The notes beneath the pieces were generated by a model. It was not told the DNA's origin. It did no database searches and worked only from the letters and a program-made list of their open reading frames with translations. A DNA stretch of 64,000 nucleotides from NCBI RefSeq assembly GCF_003385455.1, contig NZ_QNUF01000019.1, forward strand, positions 31,627 through 95,626. The letters are read 5' to 3'. The DNA comes from Chryseobacterium rhizosphaerae. GTDB lineage: Bacteria; Bacteroidota; Bacteroidia; Flavobacteriales; Weeksellaceae. Position 1 is the first letter of the stretch; every line of letters starts with the position of its first letter. Shown piece by piece: positions 54,899 to 63,263 of the stretch. A program made the translations under genes and the position numbers.

Positions 54899-54972
54899 TC
54901 CTTATTCACCTTCTTTTTTGTCCGGCTTAGCCTTTTTTACATTTCAAAATCTGGACTTCTCCTCTACTTTTG
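54899..54972 (+). promoter_or_regulatory. Candidate LytTR-type direct repeat and promoter for P460 operon
   Basis: TCC-TTATTCACC (54899-54910) and TTTGTCCGGCTTA (54917-54929) form an imperfect direct repeat 22 bp apart. TACTTTTG (54965-54972) is an exact -7 box. All three have counterparts at the same spacing upstream of the DUF1223 gene at 58587. The -7 position also supports the start at 54997 over an ATG at 54970. Confidence 0.5.
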
Positions 54973-54996
54973 GCTCAGAAAAAAACAATACTCGTT

Positions 54997-55977
54997 ATGA
55001 ATACTGAAAAGAAAAAAAGAAATCCCATTGCTATTATCTTTTTGGCTATACTGGGAATCTTCGGAGGGCTTCAGCTATTGAGCCAACCTCTGGAAGGAAA
55101 ACCTGTCACCGGGAAAATTGAAGCCCCCCGTGAGGTCATTGCTATCCTTGAAAACTCATGTTTTAACTGCCACTCCAACCAGCAGAACTTAAGCTGGTAT
55201 GATAAGCTTGCCCCAGTTTCCTGGGCTGTCAATAAAGATATAAAAAGAGCCCGAGAGGTTCTTAATTTTTCGGAATGGGAAAAGCTGTCTCCTGCGGAGC
55301 ATCAGGGGAAAATGTATGCTATTCTGAACATGATGCAAAGTGGGAAAATGCCACTTCATGAATATACCCTCCTACATCCCTCTTCTAAAATTTCTCAAAA
55401 AGATATTGAAACAATCAAAAAATATACACTCTCATTATCTGGTACCGGTACTCTAACCAAGGATAAAAATACAGGTCAGGAAATCAAAGAAGCTCGCCAA
55501 CCTATTCCATCAAAAAATCCTGTTTCCCCCAATGGCATTCAGTATAATGATGATTTTAAAAACTGGAAGGTGATCAGCATGAGTACACTCTTCGACCATT
55601 CTATCCGCGTTATCTATGGCAATCCTACTGCTGTCAAAGCCATTGAGACCGAAAATTTTCATCCCTGGCCGGACGGAAGCATCGTAGTAAAATCGGTATG
55701 GAAACAGCAGGAACTTCCGGACGGAGAAATCAGAGCCGGAAAGTTTATCAATGCTCAGTTTATGGTAAAAGATGCTAAGAAATACAAAGACACTGAAGGT
55801 TGGGGCTTTGCAAAGTTTTCAGGAGATGACCTTCATCCTACCGGAAAATCAGCATCATTTGCCAAAGAATCATGTATTGCCTGCCACAGACAACTTGCAG
55901 AAAAAACAGGATACCTATTTGATGTTCCTATGAAAATCAACACCCAAAGATTAATTCAAAATTTACAGAAAAAATGA
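54997..55977 (+). CDS. Dihaem protein: haem-binding domain plus cytochrome P460 domain
   Basis: 326 residues from the ATG at 54997. An N-terminal transmembrane anchor (about 9-28) precedes a haem-binding domain with CFNCH (Cys55, Cys58, His59) and the Q-x-N-L-S-W-Y-D-K-L-A-P-V-S-W signature. A P460-type domain follows, with VIYGNPTAVKAIETENFHPWPDGS and the second haem site CIACH (Cys293-His297). It is probably periplasm-facing. P460 cytochromes oxidise hydroxylamine or related small molecules; the substrate here is unknown. It overlaps the next gene by 4 bp. Confidence 0.88.
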   Translation: MNTEKKKRNPIAIIFLAILGIFGGLQLLSQPLEGKPVTGKIEAPREVIAILENSCFNCHSNQQNLSWYDKLAPVSWAVNKDIKRAREVLNFSEWEKLSPAEHQGKMYAILNMMQSGKMPLHEYTLLHPSSKISQKDIETIKKYTLSLSGTGTLTKDKNTGQEIKEARQPIPSKNPVSPNGIQYNDDFKNWKVISMSTLFDHSIRVIYGNPTAVKAIETENFHPWPDGSIVVKSVWKQQELPDGEIRAGKFINAQFMVKDAKKYKDTEGWGFAKFSGDDLHPTGKSASFAKESCIACHRQLAEKTGYLFDVPMKINTQRLIQNLQKK

Positions 55978-56411
55978 AAAATACATTCGCAATTCTCCTG
56001 ACAGGTTTTATTTTACTTATCTCCTGCAACAAAGAAAACAAGGATAATGGACTTGTAAGAGTAGTTTTTGATCCGGGTCACCTGAAATTCATCTCAACTT
56101 CTTTGAATCCCAAAAAAGAAACCATGTCCGCTTTATATGGAAACCCAAAAGCTTTAGAATCATTATCAAAAGAAAATAGCCAACCGGAACCAGGTACTGT
56201 TATAAAATTGGTAACGTGGCGTTATCATGAAAACCCTCAATACACGGGAGGAACAATCACCGGGGAACTGGTAAGTATTGAGACTCTCCAATCTGATGAA
56301 AAAGGAAGTGTTTCTTATGAAATGAAAAACGCAGAGTCTAACAATCTTTCAGTCAATAAAGAAGAGAGAATACAATATTTGATGAGCTATCATCCGGTAA
56401 GCAGACCCTGA
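55974..56411 (+). CDS. Lipoprotein related to the P460 domain but without haem motif
   Basis: 145 residues. Lipobox LLIS-C gives Cys18. The mature part repeats P460-type elements of the preceding protein: M-S-A-L-Y-G-N-P-K-A-L-E-S-L-S-K-E-N versus VIYGNPTAVKAIETEN, then P-G-T-V-I-K-L-V-T-W versus G-S-I-V-V-K-S-V-W. No CxxCH is present. It overlaps the upstream gene by 4 bp and is translationally coupled. It may be a structural or regulatory partner of the dihaem protein. Confidence 0.75.
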   Translation: MKNTFAILLTGFILLISCNKENKDNGLVRVVFDPGHLKFISTSLNPKKETMSALYGNPKALESLSKENSQPEPGTVIKLVTWRYHENPQYTGGTITGELVSIETLQSDEKGSVSYEMKNAESNNLSVNKEERIQYLMSYHPVSRP

Positions 56412-56439
56412 TTAAACTGGATTTTGGTTTATTTCCTGT

Positions 56440-56506
56440 GAATAGTGAATTCTTAGCCCAATCAATGATGAATGGATGATTAACAGGCAAAGCAAATTCA
56501 CTATTC
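56440..56506 (+). promoter_or_regulatory. 12-bp inverted repeat upstream of kinase gene
   Basis: GAATAGTGAATT (56440-56451) is the exact reverse complement of AATTCACTATTC (56495-56506). The 43-nt spacing suits a structured leader or an operator pair; no clear promoter match is seen. Confidence 0.35.
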
Positions 56507-56571
56507 GTTCTTTATTATTCACCGTTTTACCAATAAAAAACATTAATTTAACCTTTTCAAATTCGCGGTTC

Positions 56572-57588
56572 ATGCAACAGCAAAAAATAAAAATTTCGCA
56601 GGCGGTCATCTGGGTAAGTTCTATTTTTCTTGGAATTTTATCTTCGGTTCCCCAGCTTGCCTCTCATGAATTTAACTGGAAGGAAGCCATTGTCAATTCG
56701 GCGATAACCGCTGCATTCTCCATTATCATGTGGTATATCAATATTTATATGCTGAACCGGTCAGCAGGAAAGCGCAGACAGCATATTTCCTACCCGAGGC
56801 TGCTTGTCATATTAGCTTTTGGAATGGTGATTATGTTTGTGCTGGCATGGATTCAGCAGTTGATCTTATCTCATATCAATTTTGGACCGGTTATGCTGAT
56901 GGTAGAGGTAAGAGGTATTTTAATCAATTTGGTCTGCTATATGTTTCTGACCTTACTTCAGAACAATTATACCGGTCAGCAGATACAGCTGGAGCTTGAA
57001 AAAGTGAAAAGTGATCATCTTGGAGCTCAATATGAACTTTTAAAACAACAGATCAATCCTCATTTTCTTTTCAACAGCCTGAATACTTTAAAATTAATGG
57101 CAGAAACTCATGATGTGGAGACTGTAGATTTTATTGTAAAGCTCTCAGACTTTTACCGTTTCACTCTTGAAAGCAGAAAATTAGACCTCATCAGTGTTCA
57201 GGAAGAAATGAAAATAGTAGATGCCTATCTTTTCCTTCAAAAAGCACGTTTTGGTGATGGCATTACATTTACTAATCTGCTTGAAAAAGAAACCGGGCAA
57301 ACGCTTATTCCCCCCTTTACGCTTCAGCTTTTGGTAGAAAACTGTATTAAGCATAATATCGTTTCCCAAAGCAAACCTTTACATATTAAGATCTATAATA
57401 CCAAAGATCTGATGATTATTGAAAACCCCATTCAGCGTAAAATGGCGGCAGAAGATTCTTTGGGCGTTGGACTGGACAATATTAAAATGCGTTATAAGCA
57501 TCTTCTAGAACAGGACATCATTATTTATTCGGACGAAAAAACCTTTCAGATAAAACTACCACTGATCCATGAATATCATCATCATTGA
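56572..57588 (+). CDS. LytS-type membrane histidine kinase
   Basis: 338 residues from the ATG at 56572 (MQQQKIKISQ), chosen over an ATG at 56476 that adds a non-conserved leader. Four hydrophobic segments lie at about residues 10-130. Phospho-acceptor motif QQINPHFLFNSLNTL; GHKL end ENCIKHN and GVGLDNIKMRYKHLL. The stop overlaps the response-regulator start by 20 bp. The pair probably controls the flanking operons, whose promoters share a motif. Confidence 0.9.
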   Translation: MQQQKIKISQAVIWVSSIFLGILSSVPQLASHEFNWKEAIVNSAITAAFSIIMWYINIYMLNRSAGKRRQHISYPRLLVILAFGMVIMFVLAWIQQLILSHINFGPVMLMVEVRGILINLVCYMFLTLLQNNYTGQQIQLELEKVKSDHLGAQYELLKQQINPHFLFNSLNTLKLMAETHDVETVDFIVKLSDFYRFTLESRKLDLISVQEEMKIVDAYLFLQKARFGDGITFTNLLEKETGQTLIPPFTLQLLVENCIKHNIVSQSKPLHIKIYNTKDLMIIENPIQRKMAAEDSLGVGLDNIKMRYKHLLEQDIIIYSDEKTFQIKLPLIHEYHHH

Positions 57589-58330
57589 AGACGAATTTAG
57601 AGCAGCAAAGGCCCTTCAGAGCTTAATTTTAGATTTACAGCCCGATTCCCTTATCCTGGGAGTTTATGACAGTATTGAAGCAAGCATTGAAGCTTTATCA
57701 ATGGATATAAAGCCTGATCTTATCTTTATGGATATCCAACTTTCTGACGGACTTTCATTTGAAATTTTCAAAGCTGTAGAAATCACATGTCCAGTGGTTT
57801 TCTGTACTGCTTTTGATCAGTATATGCTGGATGCTTTTAAAAGTAAAGGAGTGGATTATGTACTCAAGCCTTTTTCCCGGGAAGATATCTCGGAAGCTCT
57901 CAAAAAAGTAGAGGAATTAAAAAAATTCTTTCAAAAGAATGAATTACCCGACCTGGAGTCTCTTTTGCAAAAAATCAGTCAGCCTGAAGGCAAAAGCAGT
58001 TTCCTTGTTTTCAAAAACCAAAAGTACACTAGTGTTCTCACTGAGAATATAGCTTATTTTTATATCCACAACGAAATTACCCACCTGGTCACCTTTTCCA
58101 GGGAACAGTTTCAGCTCACCCAACCTCTTGGGCAGGTTGCCGAACAGGTTTCCGGTAAACAGTTTTTCAGAGTCAACAGGCAATATCTGGTTAATTTTAA
58201 GGCTATCAAAGAAATGGAGCATTATTTCCAACGGAAAATCCTTGTTACCCTCGTTGTCGATACTCCTGAAAAACTTCTTATCAATAAAGAAAAAACGCAC
58301 AGCTTTTTTACCTGGATAGAAGATCGGTAA
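57569..58330 (+). CDS. LytTR-family response regulator
   Basis: 253 residues. Receiver residues: acidic Glu7-Asp8-Glu9 cluster, phospho-acceptor Asp55 (LIFMDIQL), Lys in VLKPF. LytTR DNA-binding domain in the C-terminal ~100 residues (FFRVNRQYLVNFKAIKEM). It is translated from inside the kinase gene end. LytTR proteins bind two direct repeats about 21-22 bp apart, the spacing found at the flanking promoters. Confidence 0.92.
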   Translation: MNIIIIEDEFRAAKALQSLILDLQPDSLILGVYDSIEASIEALSMDIKPDLIFMDIQLSDGLSFEIFKAVEITCPVVFCTAFDQYMLDAFKSKGVDYVLKPFSREDISEALKKVEELKKFFQKNELPDLESLLQKISQPEGKSSFLVFKNQKYTSVLTENIAYFYIHNEITHLVTFSREQFQLTQPLGQVAEQVSGKQFFRVNRQYLVNFKAIKEMEHYFQRKILVTLVVDTPEKLLINKEKTHSFFTWIEDR

Positions 58331-58381
58331 TACCGGACTGTACATATGAATCTATTACGACCTAAAGGCATGTCATAAAAG

Positions 58382-58425
58382 AAAGGCAATTAACTGATTA
58401 CTATCCGGTTAATTGCCTTTTTCAT
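58382..58425 (+). terminator. Terminator of kinase/regulator operon
   Basis: AAAGGCAATTAAC (58382-58394) pairs with GTTAATTGCCTTT (58408-58420), followed by TT; a 13-bp stem. Confidence 0.8.
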
Positions 58426-58496
58426 GATCTTTCATGTTTAGAAAAGGTTCCTCTTCATTCTTTTAGTTTCCTTTCAAAATTTCTACAACTTCTTTT

Positions 58497-58570
58497 TCCG
58501 GTTTCAACCCTTCATTTGTCCGGTTAACTTATTTTCTCATTCTTTTAGGTTCTAAGACGGTCTACTTTTG
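58497..58570 (+). promoter_or_regulatory. Direct repeat and promoter for the DUF1223 gene
   Basis: TCCGGTT at 58497 and again at 58519 (22 bp apart), with TTTGTCCGG at 58515-58523 and TACTTTTG at 58563-58570. The TTTGTCCGG to TACTTTTG distance is 48 bp, identical to that at 54917-54965. Confidence 0.5.
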
Positions 58571-58586
58571 AATCAAATTAAAAGAT

Positions 58587-59363
58587 ATGATACTAAAAAA
58601 TTTAATCACAACAGGGGCTTTCACCTCATTACTGTTTGCTGCTTTTGCCTTTGTTCAGGTAGATCAGACATCAGAAAACGAGCTACATTCAGCTTCCGAA
58701 GATCATGGTTTTGCCGTATTGGAGCTGTTCACATCAGAAGGCTGTTCCAGCTGCCCTCCCGCTGATGATCTGATGGGACAAATCGAAAAGAAATATAAAA
58801 ATGAGCCTGTTTATATCCTTTCTTACCATGTTGACTATTGGAATCGCCTGGGTTGGAAAGACAGATTCAGCACTTCTGAAAACTCACAAAGACAACAGCA
58901 GTACAGCCGTATATTAGGTTCTCAGGTATACACACCACAGTTAATCGTCAACGGAAAAACTGAGTTTGTAGGTTCCGACCATAATGCTGTGGAAAGCGCC
59001 ATTCAAAAAGCACTGTTTGTTTCTAAAAATACAAAGGTAGAGCTCTCAGCCAGGGCCTCTCAAAACGAAATTAACGTACAGTACAAGACCAATTCAACAG
59101 ATCCTAAACATACACTGGTCATAAATCTTGTTGAAAAACAATCTTCCACTCAGGTTGCTCAAGGAGAAAACGAAGGACGGCATCTGCAACACTGGCAAAT
59201 TGTTCATAAACAGAATAAGATTCAGGGAAATGCAATACAAGACGGAGCCTCAACTTTTCTGCTTCCAGAGCATTTTTCTCCTGATAATTGGGAAATCATT
59301 GCCTTTATTCAAAATACAAAAACCGGAGAAATCCTGGGATCTGCAAAAACGGATTTAAAATAA
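58587..59363 (+). CDS. DUF1223 secreted thioredoxin-fold protein
   Basis: 258 residues. The signal peptide ends at about residue 23. The start V-L-E-L-F-T-S-E-G-C-S-S-C-P-P-A-D (Cys53-x-x-Cys56) is the DUF1223 hallmark, and TPQLIVNGKTEFVGSD follows. It is predicted to be periplasmic with a redox-active disulfide; the partner is unknown. A TACTTTTG promoter and a motif shared with the P460 operon precede it. The DoxX-like gene follows after about 100 bp. Confidence 0.88.
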   Translation: MILKNLITTGAFTSLLFAAFAFVQVDQTSENELHSASEDHGFAVLELFTSEGCSSCPPADDLMGQIEKKYKNEPVYILSYHVDYWNRLGWKDRFSTSENSQRQQQYSRILGSQVYTPQLIVNGKTEFVGSDHNAVESAIQKALFVSKNTKVELSARASQNEINVQYKTNSTDPKHTLVINLVEKQSSTQVAQGENEGRHLQHWQIVHKQNKIQGNAIQDGASTFLLPEHFSPDNWEIIAFIQNTKTGEILGSAKTDLK

Positions 59364-59469
59364 GTTTTTCAACAGCATCCATCTCAATTCTTACAACTGA
59401 CACTCCCACAAACTTTTTCGCTTCTTAGCAATTCATTAAAATTCAATAACAATTTAAAAAACGATCACA

Positions 59470-59862
59470 ATGAAAACAAAAACAACAAAAATCATCTATT
59501 GGTCCGGTGCAATCTTTATGTCTCTATGGTTTGGAGCAAGCGGTTTCTTTGAACTCACAAAAAATCCTGTTGTATGGGACATTACCCAACAGCTTGGTTA
59601 TCCTTCTCATTTCATTTATATATTAGGGGTCTTTAAAATCTCAGGTGTTCTCGTTCTTCTTCTTCCTAACAGACTGTTGAGATTAAAAGAATGGGTATTT
59701 GCCGGAATGTTTTTCGATATCATCTTTGCCTTTTTTTCAAAGATTGCGGTTCTTGGTTTTCCGGCTGCAGTAGATGCTATGATCGCTTTCTCAGTACTTT
59801 CAGTAACGTATCTCATGTTCAGAAAGCTATACTCTTCCGAACTCATCTTTGAAGAAGCCTGA
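59470..59862 (+). CDS. DoxX-like four-helix membrane protein
   Basis: 130 residues with four hydrophobic segments. The G-A-S-G-F-F-E-L-T-K-N-P motif and the L-G-V-F-K-I-S-G-V-L-V-L-L-L-P segment fit the DoxX_2/SURF4-like family, often paired with thiol or quinone reactions. It lies after DUF1223 and is likely co-transcribed, which suggests an envelope redox pair. It ends before the repeat hairpin shared with the convergent MBL gene. Confidence 0.78.
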   Translation: MKTKTTKIIYWSGAIFMSLWFGASGFFELTKNPVVWDITQQLGYPSHFIYILGVFKISGVLVLLLPNRLLRLKEWVFAGMFFDIIFAFFSKIAVLGFPAAVDAMIAFSVLSVTYLMFRKLYSSELIFEEA

Positions 59863-59986
59863 TAATCAGAAATGTCATAGAAAAGTTTATGTTCATTTTT
59901 TGAAAAGCTACGATTTTCTTTTCTGCAAACGAATCCTCAACCTACTAAGAGGGTTCGTTTTATGTTAGGGATCAGCTGATGTTTAG

Positions 59987-60044
59987 TTTGGGCTAAATGA
60001 TACATTGACAATAATAAAGCGGACTAAAGCCCGCTTTATTATTG
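59987..60044. repeat. Intergenic hairpin repeat, CTAAAG core (copy 2), used as shared terminator
   Basis: TTTGGGCTAAA (59987-59997) and a 14-bp stem CAATAATAAAGCGG (60009-60022)/CCGCTTTATTATTG (60031-60044). The layout resembles 48661-48714. It lies between the convergent genes ending at 59862 (+) and 60063 (-). Confidence 0.65.
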
Positions 60045-60062
60045 TTTACTCTTCAACATCTC

Positions 60063-61055
60063 TTAATTCATAAAACTTTCCGGGAACCACTCAAAAGCGC
60101 CAGCTTTTTTCTTTGTGAATCCAAGACCTGGCCATGGCAAGTGACAGGCAAAAGCTCTTGTTTTGGTATCTGCCAACTGCAGAAGAAGCTTTTTTCTTGA
60201 AGCGGCAGCTATATCCAGGTCTGTATCTCCGGAAAACCCCCATTCAGGATGCGGGAAAAGAATAACATCGGAATGAATAAGATCTGCTATGTATAATAGT
60301 TTTTCGTTGCCTGATGATACTGTGGTAACCGTTAAGCCTGGTGTATGCCCCGGAGCTAACTGAAAACTGAAATAATCATACAGCGTATTGTTCAAATCAT
60401 AAAACTTCAGTTTGGGTTTAATTGTTTTCAAAATATTCTGGAGCGCCGGGACAATCTGATTGAGCAATTCAGGTTTAGCTTTCAGGGCACTGTTATTAAA
60501 ATCTTTGAGGGAAGCCTGCATCCAGAAATCATATTCAATTTTCGAAATGAAGATATTTGCATTAGGATAAACAAAGTTATTCTGTTTATCTATAACTCCT
60601 CCAATATGATCAGGGTGTGCATGAGAAATAAAAACATCCGTAATATCTTTCGCAGAGAAACCTGCTTTTTGAAGGCTTTTCAGTAGAAATCCCGTTCTTT
60701 CATCAGCAAAAATCCCCATTCCGGAATCGAAAAGAATGAGTTTATTCTTTGTTTTTACAAGCAGCGTATTCATCGCCATATCAATATAATCTTCTGATCT
60801 GAAATTATCTTTAAGAATGGCTTTCACTTCTGAAACATTCCCTCGTGGGGCAAATGAATTCACATCTGTCTCATGGATATATCCATCCGTGAGAACAAAA
60901 AGCTCTAATTCTCCAAGCTTCATTTTTTTAAACCCTGAAAGATCTTCTTCTATTTTATCGGAAGTTATTTTCGTTTCTGCCAATATACTGGAAAAAGGAA
61001 CCAAACTCAGTGTTCCTGCCAGTAAACCATTCTTTAACAGTTCTCTTCTATTCAT
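60063..61055 (-). CDS. Secreted MBL-fold metallohydrolase
   Basis: 330 residues. The N-terminus M-N-R-R-E-L-L-K-N-G resembles a twin-arginine (RR-x-LL) signal, with cleavage after about residue 27. The zinc motif is HAHPDH (His145, His147, Asp149, His150), with further ligands expected in LAPGHTPG and near the C-terminus. Quorum-quenching lactonase, beta-lactamase or other hydrolase activity cannot be told apart. It is in the same direction as the AKR gene. Confidence 0.88.
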   Translation of the reverse strand: MNRRELLKNGLLAGTLSLVPFSSILAETKITSDKIEEDLSGFKKMKLGELELFVLTDGYIHETDVNSFAPRGNVSEVKAILKDNFRSEDYIDMAMNTLLVKTKNKLILFDSGMGIFADERTGFLLKSLQKAGFSAKDITDVFISHAHPDHIGGVIDKQNNFVYPNANIFISKIEYDFWMQASLKDFNNSALKAKPELLNQIVPALQNILKTIKPKLKFYDLNNTLYDYFSFQLAPGHTPGLTVTTVSSGNEKLLYIADLIHSDVILFPHPEWGFSGDTDLDIAAASRKKLLLQLADTKTRAFACHLPWPGLGFTKKKAGAFEWFPESFMN

Positions 61056-61103
61056 AATCTAAATATGTGATATTGTGGTGGTGTGAATTTATTATATTTG
61101 AAA

Positions 61104-61139
61104 AAACTGAGCTCCCGGTAGTATCCAGGAACCCAGTTT
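61104..61139 (-). terminator. Imperfect terminator after aldo/keto reductase
   Basis: AAACTG pairs with CAGTTT at the ends of a GC-rich imperfect stem (61104-61139), followed by T residues on the minus strand. Confidence 0.45.
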
Positions 61140-61151
61140 ACAGTATAGTCT

Positions 61152-62153
61152 TTAGTTGTTTACTAATTTCATAGAACCTTCAGTATATCTTTCGCCCACA
61201 TTGGGATATTTCTTCAGGATCGCATCAATGGTATCCAAATCCGATTGTGAAAGATCTATGTTTATGGCAGCGATATTTTCTTCCAGGTATTTGATTCGTT
61301 TAGTCCCCGGGATTGGGATAATATCTTCACCCTGACTGAGTACCCAGGCTAATGCCAGCTGGGTTCCCTTCACTCCTTTAGAAGCTGCAAAATCATTGAT
61401 TTCTTTTGCCAGTTTGGTATTGTTTTCTATGTTTTCCTGCTGGTAACGCGGTAAAGTCTTTCTAAAGTCATCCTCTCCAAAGTTCTGTACTTCACTGATA
61501 TTGGCAAAAAGTCCTCTTGCTAATGGAGAATAAGGAACCAAACTAATTCCAAGCTCTCTGATCGTTGGCAGAATTTCTTTTTCAACATCTTTTGTAAGGA
61601 TAGAATATTCTGACTGCAAAGCAGCTATCGGGTGAATTTTATTCGCTTTTCTGATAGATTCTGCTGAAGCTTCAGAAAGTCCGATATACTTCACCTTTCC
61701 GGCTTTTACCAGTTCTGCCATGGCTCCTACTGTTTCCTCTACGGGGATATTGGGGTCCACTCTATGAGCATAATAAAGATCAATGGTATCTATCTTTAAC
61801 CTTTGAAGGCTTAAATCTACGGCCTGTCTGATCCATTCCGGTGAACCATCAAAATAGGTACCCGGAGCCCCACTATGGCTGGCTTTATCACCTTTGAATC
61901 TGAATCCGAATTTTGTGGCAATAAAAATTTTATCTCTGTTGGGAACCAAAACTTTAGAGATCAGTTTTTCGTTTTCTCCATTAGCATACATGTCTGCTGT
62001 ATCCCAAAAATTAACTCCCAAGTCTAATGCTCTGTGCAAAGTATTGATACTTTCCTGCTCATCTGTAGGGCCATAAGCAAAGCTCATCCCCATACAACCT
62101 AAACCAATAGCAGATAACTGCTCTCCTGTATTTCCTAATTTTCTAAATTTCAT
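61152..62153 (-). CDS. Aldo/keto reductase
   Basis: 333 residues of the AKR fold. The catalytic set Asp51, Tyr56 and Lys81, with His in YAHRVD (about residue 130), is intact. The C-terminal I-P-I-P-G-T-K-R motif binds NADPH. It matches the YdbC/PerR-type aldo/keto reductases that act on aldehydes and sugars; the substrate is unknown. Its promoter region carries AATTCAAAC direct repeats that also occur upstream of the neighbouring AraC gene. Confidence 0.94.
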   Translation of the reverse strand: MKFRKLGNTGEQLSAIGLGCMGMSFAYGPTDEQESINTLHRALDLGVNFWDTADMYANGENEKLISKVLVPNRDKIFIATKFGFRFKGDKASHSGAPGTYFDGSPEWIRQAVDLSLQRLKIDTIDLYYAHRVDPNIPVEETVGAMAELVKAGKVKYIGLSEASAESIRKANKIHPIAALQSEYSILTKDVEKEILPTIRELGISLVPYSPLARGLFANISEVQNFGEDDFRKTLPRYQQENIENNTKLAKEINDFAASKGVKGTQLALAWVLSQGEDIIPIPGTKRIKYLEENIAAINIDLSQSDLDTIDAILKKYPNVGERYTEGSMKLVNN

Positions 62154-62215
62154 GATGGTATGATTTAAATTTTATAAGACAAAATTAGAACATAGAAACA
62201 GCATCTGTGATATAT

Positions 62216-62245
62216 AATTCAAACTAAGAATTATAAAATTCAAAC
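62216..62245 (-). promoter_or_regulatory. AraC-like direct repeat before the aldo/keto reductase
   Basis: AATTCAAAC at 62216-62224 and 62237-62245, 21 bp apart. The second is inside AATTATAAAATTCAAAC (62229-62245), which is repeated exactly at 63153-63169. Confidence 0.5.
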
Positions 62246-63145
62246 AGGATTCATTCTTAAGGTATTCGGAGTAAGTCCGGTTTGTTTTTTAAAATAATTG
62301 GTAAAATAAGCTGGTTCTTCAAAGCCCAGTCCATAAGCGATTTCTGCAATATTCCAGTCTGTATGCTTCAATAAAGCATGGGCTTCCTGCACAACTCTTG
62401 CTGTAATCTGCTGGCTGGTTGTCTTTCCGGTAATCTCTTTTACAGAACGGTTCAGTGAATTCACATGAATGGAAAGACTCCGGGCATAATCATTGGGAGT
62501 TTTCAATTTCAGATATGCCCCAGGACTGTCAATTGGAAACTGTCTTTCCAGAAGTTCCATAAATAAGGAGGCTACTCTTTGTGAAGCATTCTGATAAGGT
62601 TCAAAGCTTTCTGCAGGATTCATTTTCATTGTTTCATGAATCATCAGATAAAGATAAGCTCTAAGCATATCGTATTTATGAACATAATCCGACTTAATCT
62701 CTACCATCATTTTTCTATACAGATCAGAGAGTATCTTTTGATGCTCTTCTTCCACAAAGAAAACCGGAGTTCCTCCAATTTTGAAAAGAGGAGAATCCTG
62801 AAGATTTCCCAGACGGTTACCATTTTGCAAAAATTCTTCTGTAAAAAGGCAGAACCATCCTTTCTGATTCTCATCCTGTGATTCCCAGGAATAGGGAACA
62901 ATAGGATTCGAAAATAATAATGCCGGGCGGTCTATCTCAATCCATTTATCTGCGTAGTGAAGTCTTCCTTTTCCTATAATCAATGAGATTTTATAATAAT
63001 CTCTTCTGCTGTAGGGAGTCAATACCGCACAATATTCCCTTGAGGCTACATTGAAATGTCCCATACCACGAGGTCCCACCTGCTGCGGCCCCAGATTGGA
63101 AGAGTTTCTTTCATAAAACCCCTCTAATGATTCTTTGGATTCCAT
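62240..63145 (-). CDS. AraC-family transcriptional regulator
   Basis: 301 residues. An N-terminal cupin-like sensing domain (about residues 20-160) is followed by the two-HTH AraC domain at the end (ITGKTTSQQITARVVQEAHALL; NIAEIAYGLGFEEPAYFTNYFKKQTGLTPNTLR). The effector is unknown. It lies upstream of the aldo/keto reductase, and a shared repeat suggests auto- and cross-regulation. Confidence 0.93.
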   Translation of the reverse strand: MESKESLEGFYERNSSNLGPQQVGPRGMGHFNVASREYCAVLTPYSRRDYYKISLIIGKGRLHYADKWIEIDRPALLFSNPIVPYSWESQDENQKGWFCLFTEEFLQNGNRLGNLQDSPLFKIGGTPVFFVEEEHQKILSDLYRKMMVEIKSDYVHKYDMLRAYLYLMIHETMKMNPAESFEPYQNASQRVASLFMELLERQFPIDSPGAYLKLKTPNDYARSLSIHVNSLNRSVKEITGKTTSQQITARVVQEAHALLKHTDWNIAEIAYGLGFEEPAYFTNYFKKQTGLTPNTLRMNPV

Positions 63146-63152
63146 ATATCAA

Positions 63153-63169
63153 AATTATAAAATTCAAAC
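63153..63169 (-). promoter_or_regulatory. 17-bp direct-repeat copy upstream of AraC gene
   Basis: AATTATAAAATTCAAAC is identical to 62229-62245. It is 8 bp from the AraC start codon. Confidence 0.5.
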
Positions 63170-63210
63170 CAATATATCTACAAAAACAATCTATATTCAT
63201 AAAATAAAAA

Positions 63211-63232
63211 TGGCTGGCATTGCTGCCAGCCA
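63211..63232 (-). terminator. Terminator after secreted HGH-rich protein
   Basis: TGGCTGGCA, loop, TGCCAGCCA (63211-63219/63224-63232). The minus strand continues into TTTTTATTTT. Confidence 0.75.
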
Positions 63233-63263
63233 CTTAAAGTGAATATATATAATTGATAATGGT

